17,702 nt of DNA, from positions 1-17,702 of the forward strand of contig JBHHXH010000060.1 of assembly GCA_046756925.1 (NCBI GenBank). Direction: 5' to 3'. Below, one piece after another: positions 6,729 through 13,315 of this stretch (its first letter is position 1; each line of letters opens with the position of its first letter). A program made the position numbers and the translations under genes. The notes under the pieces are model-generated. The model did no database searches and was not told the DNA's origin. It worked only from the letters and a program-made list of their open reading frames with translations. The DNA comes from JAJDBU01 sp046756925 (GTDB lineage: Bacteria; Nitrospirota; Nitrospiria; SBBL01; JAADHI01).

Positions 6729-7275
6729 AAGAGAGGACCAGGAAGGTGACATCCATTTTATCTTTGTCCGAGAATCGGGTCTTCATGGCCAAGCGTTTGA
6801 TCCGCAGACGCTGCGGAGCGGTTTCGATGGCCTGGAGGAAGGAGATGATTTGCGGTAAGGAGACATCTTCCACCTTGACTTCTACCGGGATTTCCCGGTA
6901 TGGCGCATGGGTTTGTGGGCTTAGCGGCCGAATGAAGGCGATATTTCCCCTTATCCCATTCTTCGCCGCGTTTTCCTCGAGGAAGGACAGGGGAGAGAAG
7001 GTGGTTTCGAGCGGGAGCCGGTTTTCGACGGCCTGAAGCTGTTTTGAAACGGCTGACCACTCCTCCTTCAACTGCATCAGATCTCGGAGCGCTTTTTCTT
7101 TTCTCGGTATCAGGCTTTCAAGTTGTCTCATCCGCTCCCAGGCGGGGTCGAACAGCATAAAGTAGCCGATCAGGATCAAGGCAAGGAGGCCGCCCCCTCC
7201 CAACATCCATTTTTCGCGGGGGGAAAGACGCAACAAAAACTGATCGATGCCTTTAAGAAGGCCTGTTTTTTCCAA
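6709..7275 (-). CDS. gspM: Type II secretion inner-membrane protein GspM
   Basis: GspM is a small bitopic protein that binds GspL in the inner-membrane platform. The 188-residue sequence has a short cytoplasmic N-terminus containing LSPREKWML (17-25), one membrane helix (about 24-42), a charged coiled-coil-like stretch (about 45-90) and a C-terminal ferredoxin-like domain, as in GspM/PilO. The start is TTG, chosen because AAAGGA lies 6 bp upstream. It overlaps the end of gspL by 23 bp and its own end overlaps gspK, so translation is probably coupled. Sequence identity in this family is low, so the call leans on layout and gene order. Confidence 0.88.
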   Translation of the reverse strand: MEKTGLLKGIDQFLLRLSPREKWMLGGGGLLALILIGYFMLFDPAWERMRQLESLIPRKEKALRDLMQLKEEWSAVSKQLQAVENRLPLETTFSPLSFLEENAAKNGIRGNIAFIRPLSPQTHAPYREIPVEVKVEDVSLPQIISFLQAIETAPQRLRIKRLAMKTRFSDKDKMDVTFLVLSYEKISS

Positions 7276-8947
7276 GATCTTTCCTTTCGGCCACCGACAT
7301 CTTGATGCGGAAACGAACCCGCGATTGATCCGCCATCACCTTTGCGTCGCTGACTTCGACGTTTCGGAAGGTTTTTCCGCCCATCAGTCCGCCCCGGATT
7401 CGATCGACCGATTCGAAGGAGTCGGTTTGCGCTTGAATGCGTACGTTACCGCTGTCGATCACGATGTCGAATACATCGATCTTAACGCCTTCCGGAACGG
7501 CCGCGGTCACTTCGGTCAATACGTCGAGCGGGCTCATCTCTCCCAGGCCCAGAAAGGCCTCGGTTTGTTTAAGCGCGGTGATCGCCGTTCGGGTTTGGTC
7601 GACTTCGTTCACCACATTACGGATGTTCGGAAAAGTTTCGCTGAACGTGCTGCGGACATTTTCCTTTAAGGCCTGATACCGTTGTTCTTTCAAGGCGTAT
7701 CGGAAGTAGAAATCGGCGCCCATCAAGCCCAGCAGGAACAAGGCGACCAGGCCGACCGACACGAAGCGCCGCCTTTTTTCGATCGCCTCTTTTCCAAACA
7801 CAAAGACTCCTTTCCGGAAGTTGATCGGCGGACCGTCGCTTTCCTGAAAGGCCGATCCGAAAGCCTGCGCGTAGTCCGATGAAATCAGGTCGGCATCGAT
7901 GCCCTCTATGCCCTCGATCGAAGCGATCCGGCTACCGGGTCCCAGATCGACGGGCGCCGGCGACATGTCGAGGATCTTCGAAAGTGCCTCTCGAAGCCCG
8001 CCGAGCCTGGCGCCGCCTCCGCAGAGATGGAAAAAACGCGCCCTTGCCCTCCCTTCGGCTTCGGTAGACTTCAGGCCGGGATGTGGAGACAGGGTGCGGA
8101 GGGTTTTTTCGATTTCCAGGATCCATCGCCCCAGATCCTTTTCCAGGGTGGGTGTCTCTTGTGTCTCGGGAAGCTTGGACGGCTTGGCATAGGGATCGGC
8201 CTCCGTTTTCCGCATTTCGGCGGTTTCCCAGCTTAAATCGAATCGTTTTTGCAGGGTGGCGGTCAATCGGTCGCCTCCCATCGGGAGGGTCCGAATCCAT
8301 TGAAGTGCGCCGCCCTGGGTATCGCAGAGCACGGTTCTGGTCGCGCCGATATCGATCATCAGGTTTTCGGTCCGGCTGTCTGCATCCTCAGATCCGCTTT
8401 CGAGACAATATCGGGAGAAAGCAAAAAGCGCCAGCGGATCGGGACCGACCCAAGCCGGATCGATGCCGATTTGCTGAAGCGCATCTAAATAGCCCCGCAA
8501 GATGTCGTTTTGTATGGCGAACACCAGGAGGCGGCTCTGGGCCGATGCGTCCTCAGGGGACGGATCCGCTTGGCATTTTTGAAGCAGCATGTAGTCAACC
8601 GTCAGGTCTTCGAGACCGAAAGGCAGTTCTCCTTCGATTTCGTAAGGAACAATTTGCTCCAGCTTCTTTGGGTCCGAAAAGGGGAGGAACAATTCGCGGC
8701 TTGAAATCAGGTTTCCCGGCAGCGATAAGGCGATGAGGTCGCCCCCGATGATCTTCCCTTCCGTCACGAGCGTTTTTAAGGCCTCTGTCTGTCCTGCTGT
8801 TAAGACATGGGGCGCTGTTTCGTCGGCCGTTCTGTCCACGGGCTGTTGAAAGCAGTCCATCAGGCGAATACCCCGAAGGCCCTTGGCCAAGCGCACCCCT
8901 TTGACCGATGTGCTTCCGATGTCAAGACCGAGGATGATTTGTCCCAT
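7253..8947 (-). CDS. gspL: Type II secretion protein GspL, with PilM-like ATPase fold and PilN-like C-terminus
   Basis: GspL links the cytoplasmic ATPase GspE to the membrane platform. Residues 1-390 form an actin-like (ASKHA) domain: LGLDIGSTSVKGVRL (6-20), a second phosphate loop LMIDIGATRTVLC (196-208) and a nucleotide-binding FHLCGGGARLGG (306-317). One membrane helix follows at about 396-412, then a coiled-coil segment (415-465) and a PilN/GspL-type periplasmic ferredoxin-like domain (about 470-550). I start at the ATG in MGQIILGLDIG (564 residues), preceded by GGAAG and 16 bp after the gspN stop. An ATG at 8992 would add 15 residues and overlap gspN. Unusually for GspL, the ATPase motifs look complete, as in PilM of type IV pili; the order L-M matches PilM/N-PilO. 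Confidence 0.88.
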   Translation of the reverse strand: MGQIILGLDIGSTSVKGVRLAKGLRGIRLMDCFQQPVDRTADETAPHVLTAGQTEALKTLVTEGKIIGGDLIALSLPGNLISSRELFLPFSDPKKLEQIVPYEIEGELPFGLEDLTVDYMLLQKCQADPSPEDASAQSRLLVFAIQNDILRGYLDALQQIGIDPAWVGPDPLALFAFSRYCLESGSEDADSRTENLMIDIGATRTVLCDTQGGALQWIRTLPMGGDRLTATLQKRFDLSWETAEMRKTEADPYAKPSKLPETQETPTLEKDLGRWILEIEKTLRTLSPHPGLKSTEAEGRARARFFHLCGGGARLGGLREALSKILDMSPAPVDLGPGSRIASIEGIEGIDADLISSDYAQAFGSAFQESDGPPINFRKGVFVFGKEAIEKRRRFVSVGLVALFLLGLMGADFYFRYALKEQRYQALKENVRSTFSETFPNIRNVVNEVDQTRTAITALKQTEAFLGLGEMSPLDVLTEVTAAVPEGVKIDVFDIVIDSGNVRIQAQTDSFESVDRIRGGLMGGKTFRNVEVSDAKVMADQSRVRFRIKMSVAERKDLGKNRPS

Positions 8948-8963
8948 TTTACTTCCGAGTTGA

Positions 8964-9875
8964 TTACGATTCGAGTCGAACCGTTTTTCCATTCACCGAA
9001 ATTTGCGGCGCCCGCAGGGGGCCGTTGGCACGGACCTTCATCGGTTCCCGACCGGAATAGCCTTGGATAAAAAGCGTGGCCATTTCTTTGAGGCTCCCTT
9101 TCGGTTCCGCCCTTAAAGAAAGGGTCAACAGACTGTTATCGATCGGTGAGCGCAGCAGAAGGTTGCCGAGCTCGCTTTGAAGATCGGCCAACGCGCCCTT
9201 CGCCGAAAACGCCTCCAGCACGATGCGGTCTCCCTTCCAAAACAGTCGCCCTTCGACCATGGAGAACGTCAGCTCTCCAATCGGAAGGGGCCGTCCGAGG
9301 AGTTCTTTTATGCGTCCTTGCTCCAAAGAAAAGGTCAGACGGCCTGTCCCCTGCGTTGGATCCTGCGGCGACCAGGCGCCTTCTCCCTTCAGGTCGAGGC
9401 GGCCGGCGGCCCCGGCGGCCCCGATTTTAGCGATATCGAGTCCCCGTCCATCGAGGGCGCTCAATTCGAACCGGGTCAAGCCGTTTTTTTGAATGATTGT
9501 CAGATGACCCGATAGATCGCCGCCCCCGATTCGAGCCTGAAAATCGACCTCGCCCCGCTGCTTCGCGAGCAGGGCAAAGGGCGCAAGGCTGAAGTCGAAT
9601 GTGGCGATATCAAGGTCGATCCGTTCGGCTTTCCTTGGTCCGAATCCTTGTGTTGGACAAGATGCCGCAAGACCGTTTCCGGACATCCTGGCCGGGAGGG
9701 AATAACGGCTTTGTTCTATGGTGACGACACAACCGCTTTTTAAAGCCAGTATATCGAGCATGCGTTTTTCCAATACAGAAAATGGAAAGGTCCAATAAAA
9801 AAAAATCAAAAAGGCCAGCCCTCCAAAGACCGTATAAGCGGCGATCCATAGCAGTTTTCCTCTTTTTTTATCCAT
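8964..9875 (-). CDS. gspN: Type II secretion system protein GspN
   Basis: This 303-residue protein has a basic N-terminus and one membrane helix (about 8-29) followed by a periplasmic domain rich in short beta strands with repeated G-x-L patterns (for example GGDLSGHLTI, AAGRLDLKGEGAW, TGRLTFSLEQGRI), and the C-terminal PLRAPQISVNGK. This layout fits GspN, an accessory T2SS protein found only in some lineages, whose exact role is unsettled. The low-complexity beta domain means recognition relies partly on its place between gspJ and gspL. It starts 55 bp after the gspJ stop, the largest gap from gspE onward. The start region contains A-runs on both sides of the ATG, with a weak GGA 8 bp upstream. 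Confidence 0.78.
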   Translation of the reverse strand: MDKKRGKLLWIAAYTVFGGLAFLIFFYWTFPFSVLEKRMLDILALKSGCVVTIEQSRYSLPARMSGNGLAASCPTQGFGPRKAERIDLDIATFDFSLAPFALLAKQRGEVDFQARIGGGDLSGHLTIIQKNGLTRFELSALDGRGLDIAKIGAAGAAGRLDLKGEGAWSPQDPTQGTGRLTFSLEQGRIKELLGRPLPIGELTFSMVEGRLFWKGDRIVLEAFSAKGALADLQSELGNLLLRSPIDNSLLTLSLRAEPKGSLKEMATLFIQGYSGREPMKVRANGPLRAPQISVNGKTVRLES

Positions 9876-9930
9876 TTTTTTCGTCCAAGGATACGGGATA
9901 CCTCAGCGGCTTGACACTTCGAATCGGGAA

Positions 9931-10617
9931 TTATTGCCCGCCCATTGGAAGGTCGGCCAAGGTTTTAAATCGAAGGGGATCGCGTCCCTCCTGCGCCAGT
10001 ACGAATTCGATTTCGACCACATTCGGAAGGCTGTTTCGTACATCGGCATCCCAATCGTCCTCCCACCTTTTTCGTTTCGGGTCGTAATACCGCAAGTTGA
10101 GCCCTTGGATCGGCCCCCCGATTTCGTAGGTGAGGACCTTGCCGTTGGAAAGCTGCATTTCTTGGATGAGGATCTCGTCTTGCACGGCGTATCGCACGGT
10201 GGTTAGATCCGATTCGGGCGCCCCAGGCACGGTGCTCCCATGCGAGACAGCCATAAACTCCAGAGAATCGCTTGGATACACCGTGTCTTGAATCAATTGT
10301 TCCTTGTCTTCTCCGATAAACAAGGCAAGGGCTTTCTTTGGCACCGCCGGAACACCTGGCGCCGTCGGAACATGGGTGGGAGAGGGCTTGGCATGCAGCA
10401 TGGCGAGGTTGTTTGTCATATGATAGATTCCGAATCGGGCCAAACGATATACATCGGCATCTTCCTCCAGCTTTTCGGCGCCTTGGTAGACGGCCTCAAA
10501 GGTCCCGTAGATGAGTGTGAAAATCACCGCCAATATCGCCAATGAGATCATGATTTCCAAGAGCGTGAATCCGCTTTGCGGACGGTCTCCAGCGGGGCCG
10601 GACGGATCAGGCATCAT
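9931..10617 (-). CDS. gspJ: Type II secretion minor pseudopilin GspJ
   Basis: GspJ forms the pseudopilus tip with GspI and GspK. A 16-residue leader ends in QSG before FTLLEIMISLAILAVIF, the prepilin peptidase site with Glu at mature position 5 and the N-methylation/helix segment. The C-terminal globular part has the GspJ-type pattern VRYAVQDEILIQEM, GLNLRYYDPKRKRWEDDWD and LPNVVEIEFVL. A Pro-rich insert (PSPTHVPTAPGVPAVPKK, about 78-95) is a likely exposed loop. Length (228) is usual. The start overlaps the gspI end by 11 bp, so the two are probably translationally coupled. Confidence 0.93.
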   Translation of the reverse strand: MMPDPSGPAGDRPQSGFTLLEIMISLAILAVIFTLIYGTFEAVYQGAEKLEEDADVYRLARFGIYHMTNNLAMLHAKPSPTHVPTAPGVPAVPKKALALFIGEDKEQLIQDTVYPSDSLEFMAVSHGSTVPGAPESDLTTVRYAVQDEILIQEMQLSNGKVLTYEIGGPIQGLNLRYYDPKRKRWEDDWDADVRNSLPNVVEIEFVLAQEGRDPLRFKTLADLPMGGQ

Positions 10618-11053
10618 TGAAGAGATAGGCGGTCATGCGGACCGCCTCCTCCCGGGTGTCATGACGCCAGGTGACGTGAAGGATCAATTCCCTGACCGCA
10701 TCGAAAGGGGTCAGCCGGACCTCCTGCCGCCATTGGTATTTCGGGGCGGTCTCGCCGAAATCGCCCTGTTGTTCTCCAAGGTCCGGGAATCCTTCCGTTT
10801 TGATTTCGGTGATCTTTAAGCGGGCCAGGAGTGTTGCTTCGGTGATCCGCCGCGCATGGGCCGAGAGGGCGATGTCTTTGTTGCGCAGTCCCAGGAGCAC
10901 AACGAGCGAGATCGAGAGCACCGTCAAGGCGACCATGATTTCCAAGAGCGTGAAGCCCCCCAGAGACTGGATTCGCGTTCCTGGCGGCGGGCGTTTCCCA
11001 TGTCGTTTTTCAGGCGGGTCGATACGAAACCGCTTAATCTTCCTACTCGACAT
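10607..11053 (-). CDS. gspI: Type II secretion minor pseudopilin GspI
   Basis: This 148-residue protein carries GG before FTLLEIMVALTVLSISLVVLL, the prepilin cleavage site and helix with Glu5. It ends in a small domain with the family-typical NKDIALSAHARRITEATLLARLKITEI and YQWRQEVRLTPFD. GspI starts assembly of the tip complex with J and K. The leader is 33 residues and strongly basic (eleven Arg/Lys), well above the 6-10 usual for GspI. The ATG overlaps the gspH end by 11 bp. A shorter in-frame ATG start is not available in the leader. Confidence 0.92.
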   Translation of the reverse strand: MSSRKIKRFRIDPPEKRHGKRPPPGTRIQSLGGFTLLEIMVALTVLSISLVVLLGLRNKDIALSAHARRITEATLLARLKITEIKTEGFPDLGEQQGDFGETAPKYQWRQEVRLTPFDAVRELILHVTWRHDTREEAVRMTAYLFNDA

Positions 11054-11588
11054 ACCGATCGTCCACTTTTACGTGTCCGGTCAAGGGATTGACAATGAGC
11101 GACCAAACACGCGCTTCCTCTTTTATGTGGATGACGCTCTTTTCGAGACCCATCCAAAATATTTCCGTATAGGCTTCGCCCTCATTGACCTTTCCTTGAC
11201 GGGAGGTGATGACATCTTCGAACGAGATTCCCCTCGGCAAACGTCGTCCCGCCAATAAGGGATCGGAAGCGGTTGCGAAGGTGTTGTCGCCTTGTCGCGC
11301 GGACACCCAATAGGCGCCTTCTTCAAGATCGAAATGGAGTCGATAAGCGCGTTTGGTGGCCGCCGATTCTTGCGCAAGGTGTTGGATCAGTCCGCTCAGA
11401 TGCCGAATCGTTCGTTTCATGTTGCCCGCACCGAAGGAAGAGAGCTTCGGTGCGACCAGCAAGGCCGTAAAGCCCAAAATCAGGATGACCAAGATTAGTT
11501 CAAGCAGCGTAAAACCGCCGTTGTGATCCAGCGTCGATACCGCGGTCCGACGCGACTCCTTACAAGTTCCAACTTTCAATGTCTGCAT
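11043..11588 (-). CDS. gspH: Type II secretion minor pseudopilin GspH
   Basis: GspH joins the tip to the GspG shaft. NGG precedes FTLLELILVILILGFTALL (cleavage site, Glu5, hydrophobic helix), and the remainder is a GspH-like beta domain (AYRLHFDLEEGAYWVS, LPRGISFEDV, VWSLIVNPLTGHVKV). I start at the ATG 45 bp inside the longest frame, giving 181 residues and a 25-residue leader; the longest frame begins with a TTG at 11633 with no ribosome-binding site. A TTG at 11579, with AAGGA 8 bp upstream, is a good alternative. It overlaps the gspG end by 29 bp. The assignment to H rather than another pseudopilin rests on order (G-H-I-J) and domain pattern. Confidence 0.88.
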   Translation of the reverse strand: MQTLKVGTCKESRRTAVSTLDHNGGFTLLELILVILILGFTALLVAPKLSSFGAGNMKRTIRHLSGLIQHLAQESAATKRAYRLHFDLEEGAYWVSARQGDNTFATASDPLLAGRRLPRGISFEDVITSRQGKVNEGEAYTEIFWMGLEKSVIHIKEEARVWSLIVNPLTGHVKVDDRYVE

Positions 11589-12087
11589 CCTTTTCGTCCC
11601 CCCCCGGCTCGTTGTCCGCGCCGTAAGAGACAAGGTCGTAATCGGCGTGGGTTCCCGGACTCAAGAAAACAAAGGGATTGCCCCAGGCGTCATTCGGTAT
11701 TTTTTGGAGATATCCGCCCTCCCGCCAGTTTTTCGGAATGTCTCCGATATTCGGTTTGTCGACCAAGGCCTCCAGGCCTTGCTCGGTGGTGGGATAGGTT
11801 CCGTTATCGAGCTTGTAGAGTTGCAGCGCGCCTTCGATGTTTTTAAGTTGCGCGGTGGTCGAAACCCGTCTGGCCTGATCGGTGCGTCCCACCATCTTGG
11901 GCGCGACCAGTGCGATTAAAATCGCTAGAATCGTGACGACGACCATGATTTCGATCAAGGTAAAACCCTGCCGGTTATCGACTCGATCTTTGCAGCTATG
12001 AAAGACCGATCGGAATCGATTCATGAATCGATTCTTTGTTCGATCCGGTGTTCGATCCCTTGTTCGATCGAATGTTCTTTTTTTCAT
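11560..12087 (-). CDS. gspG: Type II secretion major pseudopilin GspG
   Basis: GspG is the main subunit of the pseudopilus. The mature protein begins FTLIEIMVVVTILAILIALVAPK, then VGRTDQARRVSTTAQLKNIEGALQLYKLDNGTYPTTEQGLEAL and the C-terminal calcium-site region YGADNEPGGDEKDADIESW, all strongly diagnostic. The start ATG at 12087 is supported by GAGGA 6 bp upstream, which gives a leader of 41 residues, far longer than the usual 6-10. Residues 4-27 of that leader are six tandem tetrapeptides of pattern R-[TF]-x-[DN/S]. An inner Met (residue 22, 12024) would give a 20-residue leader but lacks a ribosome-binding site and lies inside a DNA palindrome. It follows gspF by 9 bp. Confidence 0.95.
   Translation of the reverse strand: MKKRTFDRTRDRTPDRTKNRFMNRFRSVFHSCKDRVDNRQGFTLIEIMVVVTILAILIALVAPKMVGRTDQARRVSTTAQLKNIEGALQLYKLDNGTYPTTEQGLEALVDKPNIGDIPKNWREGGYLQKIPNDAWGNPFVFLSPGTHADYDLVSYGADNEPGGDEKDADIESWNL
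12007..12078 (-). repeat. 12-bp tandem repeat in the gspG leader coding region
   Basis: Six 12-bp units, minus strand, keep the reading frame and encode RTFD-RTRD-RTPD-RTKN-RFMN-RFRS (gspG codons 4-27). On the plus strand GTTCGATC starts at 12038, 12050 and 12062, exactly 12 bp apart, and GTTC again at 12074. The two right-hand units form a perfect 22-bp palindrome at 12013-12034. Unit gain or loss would change leader length by four residues without a frameshift. Confidence 0.8.
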
Positions 12088-12096
12088 CTGAGGTCC

Positions 12097-13314
12097 TCAT
12101 CCTACAATTTGACTGACTTCGAAGATCGGCAAAAGAATCGCCAGAACTATAAATAATATCACAAGCCCCATCCCCAGGATCAGCATCGGACCCAACAGGG
12201 CGGTCATGCCGGTGACCAGGGTTTCCACCTCGTTGTCATACGCATCCGATACGTTTTGCAGCATGCGTTCCAGATCGCCGCTTTTTTCACCGATGGCGAT
12301 CATATGGGTGACCAGGGGGGGGAACAGTCCGCTTCTTTTGAGGGGTTCTGCGATGCTTTCGCCTTCCCGGATATTTCCACGCGCCTCCTGAATGGCCCCT
12401 TCGAGGATCTTATTTCCGACGATCCCTTGAACGATCTCCAAGGCATTGAGGAGTTGAACCCCGCTGACCAAGAGGGTTGCGAGTGTTTTCGTAAATCGCG
12501 AGATGGCGACCATTTTAACCGCCCGTCCAAACAAGGGTATCCTCAACGAGATCCGATCGTATTGTTGCCGTCCCCCCTCGGTCGAGATATGACGTTTAAA
12601 CCAAAAAAGCCCTAGGATTGCGAAGAGCAGGAGCAGCCAACCATGGTTTTGAAGAAACTCGCTGATCGACAGCAGGATAACCGTCGGCCAGGGAAGGGCC
12701 TGTTTTAAATCCGTAAAGATGGCCGTGACCTTCGGAACGACATAGGCGATTAAAAAGAGCAAGATCAGGAGGCTGACCACCATCATCAAAATCGGATACG
12801 TCATCATCGAGAAGATCTTGTTCCTCAAACGCACCTGATTTTCGAGATAGTCCGCCAGGCGATGTAGAATCCGGTCGAGGCTTCCGCTGGCCTCCCCCGC
12901 TCGCACCATTTGACAATAAAGCGTGGAAAAGATCTTGGGATGACGGCCCAGGGCTTCCGCGAAAGCGCTCCCTTCCTTAACGCTTTCGCGAATATCCACC
13001 CAGATTTTCTTGGCCGAATCTTTTTCCGTTTGGTCGATCAAGGCCGACAAGGCCTCCATGAGCGAAAGCCCGGCGGCCAGAAGAGTGGACAACTGCCGGG
13101 TCATGACCGATAGGTCGGACAAGCTCGGGCCTTCCAAAAAAGTAAAAGCCGCCGGGGACCGCGCCGCGGTTTTTTCTTTTTCGGAGGCGACATCCGTGGG
13201 AAAGATGCCGTTTTGCCGCAGTTTCGACCTGGCCTGACGGGAATTATCGGCGTCGATGACGCCGGTGGTGTGTTTCCCGCGTTGGTCGAGGCCCTTATAA
13301 ACGAAAACAGCCAT
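12097..13314 (-). CDS. gspF: Type II secretion inner-membrane platform protein GspF
   Basis: GspF is the polytopic core of the assembly platform and sits above the GspE hexamer. The 405-residue protein begins MAVFVYKGLDQRGK, typical of the family, then has two T2SSF helical domains (about 70-193 and 272-394). Membrane helices lie at about 172-194, 222-239 and 372-398. Conserved patterns include TRQLSTLLAAGLSLMEAL, MVRAGEASGSLDRILHRLADYLE, and in the second copy FTKTLATLLVSGVQLLNALEI and MIAIGEKSGDLERML. Length is standard. Only one base separates it from the gspE stop, so coupling is likely; gspG follows after 9 bp. Confidence 0.95.
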   Translation of the reverse strand: MAVFVYKGLDQRGKHTTGVIDADNSRQARSKLRQNGIFPTDVASEKEKTAARSPAAFTFLEGPSLSDLSVMTRQLSTLLAAGLSLMEALSALIDQTEKDSAKKIWVDIRESVKEGSAFAEALGRHPKIFSTLYCQMVRAGEASGSLDRILHRLADYLENQVRLRNKIFSMMTYPILMMVVSLLILLFLIAYVVPKVTAIFTDLKQALPWPTVILLSISEFLQNHGWLLLLFAILGLFWFKRHISTEGGRQQYDRISLRIPLFGRAVKMVAISRFTKTLATLLVSGVQLLNALEIVQGIVGNKILEGAIQEARGNIREGESIAEPLKRSGLFPPLVTHMIAIGEKSGDLERMLQNVSDAYDNEVETLVTGMTALLGPMLILGMGLVILFIVLAILLPIFEVSQIVG

Positions 13315-13315
13315 C

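Noticed and set aside
9860..9885. A-runs around the gspN start as a programmed frameshift site
   Set aside because: The frame continues without interruption through a full-length GspN, so no frameshift is needed.
6728..13314. Locus being a type IV pilus assembly cluster (PilB, PilC, PilM-PilO like) instead of a T2SS
   Set aside because: GspC with HR and PDZ domains, a GspG with the calcium-site tail, GspK and GspN are specific to type II secretion, and no PilT, PilQ or PilA-type genes are present.
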